64,000 nucleotides of DNA, from NCBI GenBank assembly GCA_006386115.1, contig VFIW01000007.1, forward strand, positions 902,693 to 966,692, in the 5' to 3' direction. This stretch comes from Globisporangium splendens (taxonomy: Eukaryota; Oomycota; Peronosporomycetes; Pythiales; Pythiaceae). Position 1 is the first letter of the stretch. Every line of letters begins with the position of its first letter. Below the pieces are notes generated by a model, which was not told the DNA's origin, ran no database searches, and saw only the letters and a list, made by a program, of their open reading frames with translations. Below are positions 10,552-20,434 of this stretch, piece by piece. The translations under genes and the position numbers were made by a program.

Positions 10552-12147
10552 TTACGCTTGAAGCGAGAAGCGCGCCTTGCTTCGCTGACTGCGCTTGAGC
10601 ACGATGAGCGCGATGCCCCAGAGCAGCACGGCCCACACGAGCCAGAGCACGGCAAACAACAGGACGTCCAGCAGTCCCGAGTGGTCCTTCCAACATTCCG
10701 GGTTGAGCTTCACTTCGTCGTTCACCTCAATTGTACCACAGCGCGGCGCCCAGGAGTCCTTGAGATATCCGAGGATGACAGGCGACGGCACATCGCCGAG
10801 CACGTGGATGATCAACGTGTTGGCCGCGATCGCCATCGCGCGGCGCGACTCCGGGAACAGCTCCATCACTGCGATGGTCTCGGCGGGCGATAAAGCGCAC
10901 AGGAAGAAGAAACAGAGACCCAGGAAGCCCAGGAACACGAGCTTCGTGTCCGTGAACGCCATCATGGTCAGCGCCAGCACTTCGGCGATCACGGCAAAGT
11001 AAAACAGCGACGAGACCGACACGAAACAGCGCATGTCCTTGGTCACAGAGTCGCGCTTGAGCAGCCAGTCGACGAAGATGCCGCCGATCGGCGTCCCGAT
11101 CGTGCCGGTGATCACGATCAGCGCGCCAAACACCACCGAGACCTGGGTCTCCGTCTCGAAGAGCCCGAGACCGATGAAGATCACGGGGCTGAACACGCTC
11201 AGCGCCGCGAGCGAGAACGTGTACGCGGCATGGCCCAACACAACCAACGCGAACGTCGGGTTGCTGAAGATGGTGCACCACTCGGCGAAGAAGGATTTGC
11301 GCGGTGGTGGCTCCACCATCAGTTCGATCTCTTCAGCAGTGAGGATACGACTACCAACAGCAGCAGCAGCAGAGTTCTTTGCGTGCGGTATGTCGTGGCT
11401 GTGGTCGTTGGGCACCACGTCGAGCTCTTGGGGAACGCAGAACAAGCAGGCGAGGATGAGACAGACCATGAGAGCGGCTTCGACGTAGTACGCAGCTTCC
11501 CATCCGAGTTCCGACGCTGCAAAACTCGACCCGTAGATGTACCCGAGCGCAGTGCCGACCGTAATCGAGGCCAAAAAGATGCCCATGTACAACGCTCGGC
11601 TCTCTTTCGGCGCGTGGGAGTCGATGAACGGCGTTGCATTGCACTGGAACGAGGCTTCGCCAACACCCGACAAGATGCGGCCAAAGAGCAGCATGTAGTA
11701 GCTCTCCATGCGCTTAGCGAGGCCACACACGATCACCGCGATCACCCACACGGACATCCCGAACGCGATCGTGCGGAACGGCCGGTGCGTGAGCGCCAGA
11801 TACCCGAACAGCATCGAGCAGATCGAGTAACTCGCCACAAAGGACGATGCGAGCACGCCCAAGTAAAACGATTGCTGCGTCACGTCGATGTGCAGCGTCT
11901 CGGAGATGAAGTTCTGGAACTGCTGCGGCGTGCCGGGGATGATGCCGCGGTCCACGTAGTTGAGCAGGTTGATCAGACACACGAGGATGATCACGCCCTG
12001 CGTGCTGAGCTGGGGCAGCAAGCGCTTGTGTCCATGCTGGTGTTGTGCTGGTGGTGCCGCGTGATGATGCAGGAGACGCGTGGCTTCGGAAGGCGATGCA
12101 AGCGCCGGTGTTTGGGCCGGCGCTGCTGCTGCTTGGGACACCGCCAT
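10552..12147 (-). CDS. spinster-like major facilitator transporter, paralogue
   Basis: Single exon, 531 aa, with the same architecture as the gene at 2735-4372: NYVDRGIIPG, the long identical stretch around ALTHRPFRTIAFGMS, GRILSGVGEASFQCNATPF, ESRRAMAIAANTL and DVPSPVILGYLKDSWAPRC. The two differ mainly in the N-terminal tail (here Ala/Pro/His-rich) and in the central cytoplasmic loop, where this copy has extra residues with a MVEPPP stretch. Predicted function is as for the first copy: a 12-TM transporter of lipid-like substrates, not assignable further. The stop is a TAA at 10552-10554. Inverted orientation relative to its paralogue, with symplekin and ARP1 between them, implies an old duplication plus rearrangement. 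Confidence 0.88.
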   Translation of the reverse strand: MAVSQAAAAPAQTPALASPSEATRLLHHHAAPPAQHQHGHKRLLPQLSTQGVIILVCLINLLNYVDRGIIPGTPQQFQNFISETLHIDVTQQSFYLGVLASSFVASYSICSMLFGYLALTHRPFRTIAFGMSVWVIAVIVCGLAKRMESYYMLLFGRILSGVGEASFQCNATPFIDSHAPKESRALYMGIFLASITVGTALGYIYGSSFAASELGWEAAYYVEAALMVCLILACLFCVPQELDVVPNDHSHDIPHAKNSAAAAVGSRILTAEEIELMVEPPPRKSFFAEWCTIFSNPTFALVVLGHAAYTFSLAALSVFSPVIFIGLGLFETETQVSVVFGALIVITGTIGTPIGGIFVDWLLKRDSVTKDMRCFVSVSSLFYFAVIAEVLALTMMAFTDTKLVFLGFLGLCFFFLCALSPAETIAVMELFPESRRAMAIAANTLIIHVLGDVPSPVILGYLKDSWAPRCGTIEVNDEVKLNPECWKDHSGLLDVLLFAVLWLVWAVLLWGIALIVLKRSQRSKARFSLQA

Positions 12148-12656
12148 GCTGCCTGCGTGTCTGCGTGTCGTGAAGAGCTCCGATGGGAGAATGGAGACGG
12201 AGGTGAGCTGAGCTGTGCTGATTGCGCTCCTCCTGCTTTCTCGCCAACTGCGCGAGTGAACCCACTGCCCTATTCAGAGTGACACGCACTCTTAAGTTCG
12301 TCTTTCGAAGAACTCCATGATTTTTTTAACATGCGACATGCAACTGGTTTGATTGATCTGGAAGGGGTGGAATATGCGTACTTAAAGTGTGTTGTAACTG
12401 ACGGACGACTTGTGAGCGACAGTCTGACCTAAAACCGATCAGCAAACAAACGCAATTTATCTACACATTTATAGACAATACTAGAATGATACCCTCATGA
12501 AATGAAGACCTCCTTCTTCGTGAGCTCTTTTAACCTACGGTGCTGCTTCTTCTTGCTGAGAAAGCTCATAGAGTCTCTCGACGACCGAAGAGCTACGGGT
12601 ACGATGCAGCGGGTCGCTCGCTCACATCATCTCAATGAGCTACCACTAGCGCGCAT
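12148..12656. other. intergenic, MFS promoter side
   Basis: 509 bases, AT-richer than the flanking genes. No gene seen; only short open frames without family features. Confidence 0.45.
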
Positions 12657-13205
12657 TCATACTCTCGGACATGACGGAAGCAGTCCCTTTTGAAGATTGC
12701 GGCGCACAAACACATCCGACGTCGTCCACCACGGCAGCGTCCCAGTCACGGCTCCGAGAATACAAATGCCAAGGGAGTAGACATCCGATGCCAGCGTGGA
12801 TCGGTCTCCGCGCAAGCACTCGGAGGACTTCCACTGCTGCGCATCCTGCTGCTGCTTCGGGTCAATCTGGATTTCAGCGCTGTTGGGAATACACCCGAGT
12901 CCAAAGTCCGTGATCTTCGCTTTCTCATCAGCGCTGACCAGGAAATTGTCGCACTTGAGATCGTTGTGGATGATGTTCTGGTCGTGCGAGTACTGAAACC
13001 CAACAGCGACTTCGTACAGTTTCCCCCACGTGACCACAGATCTCCCACTCGGTTCTTGCCGAGCGAGGCAGTCTCGCAGCGTTCCATTTGCAGCACATTC
13101 ACCCGTTTTCCAGCATGGCACGCTCCAAAGAGCGTGACGACGATTGAGTCCGAACCACACGCGTAGCTCGTGCATAAACATTTCTTGGTTGCTGTCATCC
13201 ACAGT
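12657..13205 (-). pseudogene. protein kinase fragment (TKL type), decayed
   Basis: The minus strand encodes recognisable kinase pieces: HNDLKCDNFLV (catalytic loop, HRD changed to HND), ITDFGLG (Mg-binding) and SDVYSLGICILG (subdomain IX). Upstream, the stretch that should read as one segment (WFGLN, then VVTLFGACHAGKRV, then CAANGTL) is split between two frames, so there is at least one frameshift. The C-lobe ends early, at a stop after GLLPSCPRV. The N-terminal side is cut by the LINE at 13220. The same frame resumes beyond the LINE (revcomp of about 14666-14710) and reads into the TSD. It is a dead tyrosine-kinase-like paralogue of a type common in oomycetes. Confidence 0.75.
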
Positions 13206-13219
13206 GAGTGTTGGATCGG
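13206..13219. repeat. target-site duplication, left copy
   Basis: GAGTGTTGGATCGG, identical to 14652-14665, immediately before the LINE homology begins. Confidence 0.85.
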
Positions 13220-14651
13220 GCTGTCCATACAGCAGGATCTCTGTGGCCAGGACTGCAATTAATCCAATGGAGCGAATTACACAACATCCCAGGGACTACA
13301 GTTTATACGGTCCAGACTCTTCTCCGGCTGAAAGTCAACCGACTCTCCATGTGGAACTAGGAGAAAGCTGATCTATCCTGCTCGAATCCCGAATGTTCCC
13401 AAGTTGTCCAATCTTCTGTTCAACATCTATTCTGGGAGTGTCCGAAAGCCAAACTGGTGTGGAACTACTTTTATGCGCTATGGGCGAAGATCGGAATCAC
13501 TCCTGGTCACGACCCCGCAATCTGGATCTTCAGTCTGGATCTACCAGATACTCCAAGGCATGCATGGACCACGATCAAGAGACACATTATCGGACACAAG
13601 TTCTCCAATGAACATCTCCAAGATCATCTCTATCCCGTCGCACACATGCTGTGGCGATATATGAGCGCGTCGCTCATACAGACCATTTGGTGTGCGCATC
13701 TGCGACGCATGGATTCGGATCCAATCGAATCGACTGCTGAGATGGCGATCATGATGACCAGATTAGAGGCAGGAATGCGAAACCTCACACGACTCGCTGA
13801 AGCGCAAGCTGGAGACTCGGACGGTCACACGTTTGCAGCAGTTCTCAAGGTCTATGTCGACTGCTTTCTCAGCCAAACCGACGCCATCCCCTTGACTCCA
13901 AATGGTACTCGCGGCGTTTACCTGTTGTTTTTCGATGGTGGATCACGCGGCAATCCAGGACCAGGAGGGACCGGATCCATTATCGTGCGTGTCCACAAGG
14001 ACTCGCACACAGCCAGTTTAATTTGGACCGCCAGCATGGCGTATAGCAGGAAGGACACGACCAACAGCTTTGCCGAGTACTGGGGTCTCATACATGGACT
14101 CCGAGAAGCCCAACGCAGTCACTTCGAACCGTTGTACGTGATTGGAGACAGTGCACTCATTACCTCCCAACAGAGAATGCATCGGTCCCCTCGACAGCAC
14201 CGATTGGCACGTTTATACCAGACAAGTCGACGACTCGCGGATTGCATCGACATCCGAGGATGGTACCATCACTACCGTGCCTTCAACAAGATGGCGGACT
14301 CAGCCGCCAACCTAGCCATGGACACCAGAACCTCAACGCAGGTTCACTTCCCAACTCATCGAGCTGCTTTCAACAATCTCACCCAGGATCTTGACAACGA
14401 CGTCATGCATTGGCTTATGCGAAGTTCGGAAGACCCAAGGTCATTGGACAACACAAGGCAGCCTCACATAGGACCAAGAGAACATGCCATCCTGGTCAAA
14501 GATTATTTAGCATTCAGAAGTGATCTATTGCAATCCGCGCTGTAGACACATTTACACTCCTGTATGAAATTCGTAATGAAGATGAGGTAGGAGAATGGAT
14601 ATTGTAGGTCACGACGATGAACCTAAATATACCTCACCTTATAAAGATAAA
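13220..14651 (+). mobile_element. 5'-truncated non-LTR retrotransposon (LINE), copy 1
   Basis: Homologous over its length to the minus-strand element at 46.5-48.4 kb. It contains only the end of the reverse transcriptase region, a zinc knuckle (zf-RVT) and RNase H, then a 3' UTR with the A-rich end ATAAAGATAAA. Bounded by a perfect 14-base duplication, as expected for target-primed reverse transcription with premature stop. Inserted into a kinase relic. Not autonomous. Confidence 0.88.
13361..14545 (+). pseudogene. LINE polyprotein C-terminus: zf-RVT and RNase H
   Basis: Open for 394 codons after a TAG at 13358-13360. The same frame is also open before that TAG (end of the reverse transcriptase, NRLSMWN). 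First comes a zf-RVT-like module (CSNPEC...HLFWECPKAK). Then comes RNase H with the acid residues in place: Asp in FDGGSRGNPGPGGTG, Glu in AEYWGL, Asp in VIGDSAL and Asp in NKMADSAANLAMD. The RNase H core is unbroken, but without the upstream endonuclease and RT the fragment cannot move on its own. The stop at 14543-14545 is TAG; the other copy reads through to a later TAG. Confidence 0.85.
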
Positions 14652-14665
14652 GAGTGTTGGATCGG
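14652..14665. repeat. target-site duplication, right copy
   Basis: Exact copy of 13206-13219, directly after the A-rich 3' end of the LINE. Confidence 0.85.
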
Positions 14666-14829
14666 AAAATCCAACAGAAATCACAATAAGGTTGTTGTTG
14701 AACACTGAATCAACAGCAATAATCGGCATCAATTAATTGCTCCAAAGCCGATATAATTGCTGACGAAGATGAAAGCGAAAATCCGCGCGCGAGCGAAGCC
14801 ACTCCCGTGTGTCTTCTGCAGTTGGGCTT

Positions 14830-16240
14830 TCATGCGGTTGCACTGACTGCTTCGACCTCCGCCGGTTTCCCACTGTTTTTCCTGTTTTTCTTCGTCTTCT
14901 TTGAGACCACTTTGCCCGCCGCAGGTTCCTTCTTATCGGCAGCAGATTTTGGCTGGAGCAGGGAACCAAGCAACGTTGAGCCAAGGAAGGTGGTTGTGTG
15001 CGAAGGCAGCTTTCCACCTCCTTTCTCGATCTGAGCGAGCAGCTTGGCCGCTTCCAAGCGGTCTTGTTTTGTGACCTCAAGCGCATGCTGAAGCGTAAAG
15101 TGCTTGGCGCAGAACGAGATGCCTTCCCCGAGCGCAGGTGACTCGCATCTCTTCACAGAGCAAGATTTGCCCATGAACGTGGCCACAAGTCGCCGTTTGC
15201 TGCTGTTGCTTTTCTTGAACGTTTGCTTTCTCGGTTTCTTTACCTTTCGCTCGTGTTTCCTCTTCTTGAGCAAGCGCGAGCATCGCAGCCGCCACCGCCT
15301 TTGCTTCATCCTCAGCATCTTCTGCGTCTTTCTTGCGCTTCTGTTTCACTTTTTCTTCCAACTCCAGAATCTCCGGTGTCATCATCGGTGCTTCAAAGCC
15401 CGAAAACGTGCGATCTGCTCGTTTCTCTTTCTGGTGGAATCGCTCAAAGCAGCCTGGGTTCCCCATCCACCGAACACTACAGTAGCGGTCACCGCAGGTT
15501 TCACACAGGCGATCAGCAGCTTTGCCACATTCGACACATACTTTGTCTCCTAGTAGCTTCTGTCGCTTCCGATTCAACTCCGCCTCGGGACAAATGAGCG
15601 CGTGCTTGTCGCTCAAGCACACGTTGCAAAGTGCATGCGAGCAATGTCCGCAGCGAGAATCGCCCCACCGCGCGCAACATTGCTCACAATACACTTGAGC
15701 CTCTGTGATGCTTTGCTTGATGAGTTTGAGATCGTGGCTTGCTTTCTTGCCCTTGCTATGCGTCCTTGTCACACAGCCTTCACATAACGCATCCTGACAC
15801 ACCAAGCACAACTGAAACGCGACTCGCGTCTCGCATTCCACACAAATATGCGCCATCGGGTTGTAAAACTCGCACTTGTGGGTCGTGCGCCTGTGACCTC
15901 GGCCGTGAAGCCGCTGGAAGCAGCGCTCGCAGTAGTTCTCATCGCACCGGAGGCATCGTAGACACGAAAAGCGCCGACACTCGATGCAGTGAAAGAATTG
16001 CGCTTTCATGCGGTGCAGAGCCTGATACGTATGCCAGTTCGTGCTCGAATTTTCTGGTGCATGTCTGTCGTAGAAACACACAAGGCAAAAGTCGACATAA
16101 TCTCCCATCGGAGAGTAGCACTCATCGCATCGTCGCGCTGCTCGCTCGGCGTTGCAGATACTGCACGATGGACCATTTGCTGTGCCATCTCCCCACGCAT
16201 CTCTCGTATTCGTTTTCTTTCTCTTTTTCTCGAAATGCGG
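14830..16240 (-). pseudogene. Cys/His B-box-like zinc-finger part of a giant gene
   Basis: Minus frame directly continuing the IQ/WW/SAM frame after its TGA (16241-16243). The zinc-binding pattern starts about 45 codons before the first ATG (16108), with CSIC and CDECYSPMG, so the ATG is not the natural start. Repeated CxxC and CxxH groups follow (CIECRRFSCLRCLRC, CVECETRVAFQLCLVC, CGHCSHALCNVC, CVECGKAADRLCETC), resembling tandem B-box or RING-like fingers, and then a charged coiled coil. Near 15215 the frame must shift by one base within an AAAA run. After the shift a last finger (KSCSVKRC, SFCAKHF) and a Lys-rich tail end at TGA 14830. It might be a separate gene, but it has no start codon of its own. 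Confidence 0.6.
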
Positions 16241-19200
16241 TCACCGTTTCGTGACGCGATCTTGAATCATGGGACGGAACGGGGTGATTGCCCCCGAATG
16301 ACCTCGGGGCTCGTCCAACAACTTCTCCTTCGTTGGGGTGTACACAAAGTAAAAGCTCTTTGTGTTTTTATCGCAGCACTGCTCATAGTCGGATCGCTGT
16401 TGAGATTCCAGAAGTGCTTTCACCTCGAGCGCACAGTGCACTCGCCATGCACATTGGGTTTGAGTCGCCGAGTATGCACGGAATGCTTGCGTTGATACAT
16501 GCCACTGCCGCATTTTATGCATCCAAAACGTAGCCTGGCAAATGAGCGCGCTTCGAACCCACAGCAGCACTCGCTCGAGAGCTTCCTCACGGAGGTAGTA
16601 CGCCAGCTGAGCGACTGAAAAGCGCGGTTGCGATGACTGCTGCTTGGATGGATCGTTCTCCCAGAGTCCCTTGACAATCTTGTTCGGATACCGATCAATA
16701 GCTGCTTGCATGTACTTTTCTCTCTCTTGATCACTCAGCTTTGAGACTGGAGTCGTAGAAGCCAATGCAAACGCAGGCGCAGCAGATTCGGGTGGCGAAC
16801 AAAGTTTCGCGGCAACTTGCAGCACTGCCGAAAGATGACGTCGAAGCTTGCTCAGCTTCAAATTTGCTGCAAACACAATACATCGCTCCACACAACGCAG
16901 GAATAGCTGACAGATCTCTCGCTCTTGTGGCTCCAGTGTCGCATACTCCAGCGACGCAATCTCGCCAATACTGCTCAGAGCCTCATCTGGCCTTCCCGCA
17001 AACTCCCGAGGATGCATTTCCAGCTGACGAAACGAAATCGGGGTTGTAGACCCGCGAATGACTTTTACTAATCCCAAGGCACGTCCTTGCTGATTAGGAA
17101 GACTTTTTGAGACGATTTGAGTCACCAGACGTTCTGTACTGAGAAAATTGAACGGATGCTTCGCATTTGGTGCCAACGAGATCTCGCTTGAGCTTAATGG
17201 GAACTTTCGCTCAATGCGAACTGGTACGAGCTTGAGCAGACCAACTTCTTCTTTGGTCCAACCGAGCTTTTTAGTCTTCGCTTCGGACAGTGTGGCAATC
17301 TCGTCTACGCTTGCTTTGGACAGCTCTTTCATGTACTTGGAAAGCCCGAACCGGCTTAATAAAACAGCAGCGCTGACTCCTTCAAGACCAAACCCAATCC
17401 AGCCGATTTTACCAGCTTTCCGAACAGTGTTGTGCACCGAATCTACGAACGAGATCGAACCCAGAGTGTTGGCGTAGATGTTCTTTGCTATCAGCATCCG
17501 CACGATTGTCTGCATTTTGATCGCTGCATACTCGTCTTCAAAAGTGTACTCGGGTCGCTCCCACACCGTTTCGCCTGTGTTGGTATTGTAGTAATACGGT
17601 CGCGTTGAGCTAGCGACACGAACTTCCTTCCAGCCAAAACGTAACTCGACTTTGGTGAATCTCAGCCCAACATCTGTGCGCGTATCAGGAGAAACTCGTT
17701 TCTTCAAATGATCGTAGTGGTTCAGGAGCCCGATGATAGCCTGTCCGTGAGCGTTTGGTGGTCTTGAGTGTGCGGGGAACGCCCAATCCCGACGATTTTC
17801 GATTCGCATGCTCTTGTTGTACGTCGAAGTCACCTGACCATAAATGAACGCGTTCATTTGCACTTTCCAAGCATCTGTCTCCAAGCCAACGGTGGACGCA
17901 TCGTCGCGACTGGATTTTGCATGTTCTTTTTCCTTCCCTGCTTTTGACGCTTCCAGTTTGTTGCCTTTTCCCGAAGTGGCTTGCTTTTTGTCCTCACTGT
18001 TGTTGGATTGCGACTTGCGCTGTACGATTTCCTTTCGCTCCTTTATCCACGATACAATACGTCTGTTTGATGCCACTTGCAAACGAAAATTTAGTGTGAC
18101 GACCCGCGAGCGCTCTTCGCGTAGTTGATTCCACCGAGCTTCAAGGGCTCGCCGTCTTTGGTCTCGTTGCAATGCTAGGAGCTCGAGTCGAGCAAGAAAA
18201 GCACGAGCTGCTGACTGGATGACTATCGTTGCATCTTCTTCTTCAATCGTGTGCACAGGCTTTCCGTCGACGGCATACTGGCGGTTTGATCCATCTACAG
18301 TGGTAATGTCCTCGCAGTAATAGTAGTACGTCTGCGTCCTCCCATCCCATTCTTCTTGGTAGGGAAACCGAAGGGTTTGATGCAACACATCGAGTCGCGC
18401 CTCCATTGCCTCTTGATCCAGCCACTCTTCCAGCTCTTCTTGCTCTCTCTTACGTTCTGCTTCCCATATCGGAGTCGCGTGGCCTGGGTGGTACTCAGCA
18501 ATATACTCGGCTTGAATACGCTCCCGTCCTCTTCGGTTGCGGACTATCGACATGAGTTTTTTGGCAGCCCTTCGTCGCCACATGGATTGGACACCTAATG
18601 CAATCTTGTTTAGCTGTATCACTGAATCATTCCCTTGCCTCCACAATTTGGCTTTGTCCGCTACAGTCGCAGCTTTTCGAGCTAAACAGATTGTGTCCAA
18701 CAGCGCCTGGTTGATGAAACCCCAACTTGAAGGTCTTTGATCAGCTCCAGAAACTGTAGCTCCAAGGTTCGTCAGCGCGACCACTTCAACAGGGATATCC
18801 ATCAGATCACACATGCGCTCGTATCCGTATTGCAAGATGTCCGCACACCGCGCGAACCGCGTGTGGTCAGCTTTCTTCATGTCAGTCTCGAGGTGAAAGT
18901 ACGTCAAGACCTGCATATTTGCTTTCACGGTGGAAACACTGGTATACTCTCGGAAAAAGCTCTCGAGTTGCCACATGCTCACTCGATTCTCGTCCAGTGC
19001 ACTGACGAACGTCAACGCGCGTGCTTCAAGGCCTGGGAACTTTCTCAAATAAAACTCGCGAATGCTGTTCATGTTGGAGATCAGCTTCAGGCTCTGTTGG
19101 CTGTAAAGCGCTGACACTTCCTTCGGTTCTTGGGTTTCTGAGAACTCACGATGCCGAGATTTGAGCTCTTCGCCTGTCTCTGCGTGCTTTTTCGAGTGCA

Positions 19201-20323
19201 GGTCGTATTTTTCTTGGGCTTCAGACACCGCTTTCATCGAGTCCTCCAGTTCTTGACTACTCTTTTCTCGTTGCTTGCGCAGCGCGTGCGGCGGGTTTCT
19301 GAAATCTTTCATTTCGTCCAGGATCTCTTTGAGTGCTCTCTCGGCGGATTTCTTTCTTTTCTCCGCCGTCCGTAGGTTCATGAGCGCCAAGTCGCACTTT
19401 CTCTTGAGCTCGAGTTGCTGTTTCTTTGCAAAGCTGAGCGCACCACGCAGTTGTTTCGTTTCTTCTATTGTTTTGGCGGCGAACAAATTGGTCACCATCA
19501 AGTCCAGGTCTCCTTCATCTTCGATACCCAGTGCCTCAAGCTGCATACGGCAACTGTTTGGTTCTAGCTGCCAAAGATGTGCAATTGCATCCATCGGGTC
19601 AGGATTGCTGGTGAATAGACGGCTTTTCTGAAACAGATCCAAATATTTCGAATCCAGTCCAAGTCGCCGGAGCCATGTTGGCATCCCCATTCCTCTTAAG
19701 TCATCGTGCGGATCAAAGAATGCCGGTGATTGACGAATCATCGCGGTCAGAATGCCGCTCAGAGATCCATATTCCCGGAACGGATTCGTAAGTCTCCTTT
19801 TCTGAGCCCATATCAGCTTCTTCGCAATCCTTCGATGGGCGTTGCATCTCCATAGGCTTTGGATTCGTATCGCCATTCGGGTTTGCGGCTCATGCGAAAC
19901 AATCGACTGAGTCAGCATATTTCGGGAGCGCGTGCCACGGTAAAACCTCTGGATTTGCATCGCAGCAGAGTTGTACACTTTCATTTTACTCGAGTAGACC
20001 TTCTGGAATCCAGCAGCGATATAATCGGTCGCCGCCTGTCGTGCAAAAGTGACCTTGATCCGCGTGAGCTCGCGCTTGATTCGTCTCCACAACAAAAACT
20101 CTCGAGTTGCTTTCTGAATTTTTCGAGCACATCGCTCCCGCTTCGCAACCATACGATCGTTGTGTCCGCGAACTAGTGCCTGCATGCGTGTAGCTGCGTT
20201 CGCTTGCCTGAAGTAAGACTCACGAGCGTCATTTAGCGCAGAGATCAGTCTCTTGTACCGAAGATGACGAGTCAGTCGACCTGGAACTGCCTTGAGCCAC
20301 CAAAACTGCACGAATGTTGCCAT
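16241..20323 (-). CDS. large IQ-motif, WW-like, SAM-like protein (central part)
   Basis: A clean frame of 1360 codons. From the N-terminus: several IQ calmodulin-binding motifs (AATRMQALVRGH, SAAMQIQRFYRG, MAIRIQSLWR); a coiled coil at about 285-395; another IQ (GVQSMWRRRAAKK); a WW-like segment (EEWDGRTQTYYYY) with an IQ; a WW domain (YYYNTNTGETVWERPEY) followed by IQ (AAIKMQTIVR); and a SAM-like helical domain (LLSRFGLSKYMKEL, KKLGWTKEEVGLLKL). Probably a cytoskeletal or ciliary scaffold; no exact orthologue recognised. The first ATG at 20323 is probably internal, since IQ-bearing sequence continues upstream in 20435-22341. The stop TGA (16241-16243) is followed in the same frame by the zinc-finger part. 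Whether this is one broken gene or a readthrough gene is open. Confidence 0.7.
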   Translation of the reverse strand: MATFVQFWWLKAVPGRLTRHLRYKRLISALNDARESYFRQANAATRMQALVRGHNDRMVAKRERCARKIQKATREFLLWRRIKRELTRIKVTFARQAATDYIAAGFQKVYSSKMKVYNSAAMQIQRFYRGTRSRNMLTQSIVSHEPQTRMAIRIQSLWRCNAHRRIAKKLIWAQKRRLTNPFREYGSLSGILTAMIRQSPAFFDPHDDLRGMGMPTWLRRLGLDSKYLDLFQKSRLFTSNPDPMDAIAHLWQLEPNSCRMQLEALGIEDEGDLDLMVTNLFAAKTIEETKQLRGALSFAKKQQLELKRKCDLALMNLRTAEKRKKSAERALKEILDEMKDFRNPPHALRKQREKSSQELEDSMKAVSEAQEKYDLHSKKHAETGEELKSRHREFSETQEPKEVSALYSQQSLKLISNMNSIREFYLRKFPGLEARALTFVSALDENRVSMWQLESFFREYTSVSTVKANMQVLTYFHLETDMKKADHTRFARCADILQYGYERMCDLMDIPVEVVALTNLGATVSGADQRPSSWGFINQALLDTICLARKAATVADKAKLWRQGNDSVIQLNKIALGVQSMWRRRAAKKLMSIVRNRRGRERIQAEYIAEYHPGHATPIWEAERKREQEELEEWLDQEAMEARLDVLHQTLRFPYQEEWDGRTQTYYYYCEDITTVDGSNRQYAVDGKPVHTIEEEDATIVIQSAARAFLARLELLALQRDQRRRALEARWNQLREERSRVVTLNFRLQVASNRRIVSWIKERKEIVQRKSQSNNSEDKKQATSGKGNKLEASKAGKEKEHAKSSRDDASTVGLETDAWKVQMNAFIYGQVTSTYNKSMRIENRRDWAFPAHSRPPNAHGQAIIGLLNHYDHLKKRVSPDTRTDVGLRFTKVELRFGWKEVRVASSTRPYYYNTNTGETVWERPEYTFEDEYAAIKMQTIVRMLIAKNIYANTLGSISFVDSVHNTVRKAGKIGWIGFGLEGVSAAVLLSRFGLSKYMKELSKASVDEIATLSEAKTKKLGWTKEEVGLLKLVPVRIERKFPLSSSEISLAPNAKHPFNFLSTERLVTQIVSKSLPNQQGRALGLVKVIRGSTTPISFRQLEMHPREFAGRPDEALSSIGEIASLEYATLEPQEREICQLFLRCVERCIVFAANLKLSKLRRHLSAVLQVAAKLCSPPESAAPAFALASTTPVSKLSDQEREKYMQAAIDRYPNKIVKGLWENDPSKQQSSQPRFSVAQLAYYLREEALERVLLWVRSALICQATFWMHKMRQWHVSTQAFRAYSATQTQCAWRVHCALEVKALLESQQRSDYEQCCDKNTKSFYFVYTPTKEKLLDEPRGHSGAITPFRPMIQDRVTKR

Positions 20324-20434
20324 TCGAATACGTTTCGCATGATGGGTACGGAAAAATCACTTGATGCAGTGGTGTGCCATCTTCCTTTTTCGCATATTTT
20401 GAACCAAACATTGCGCTTGGTGTCGTCGGTAGTT

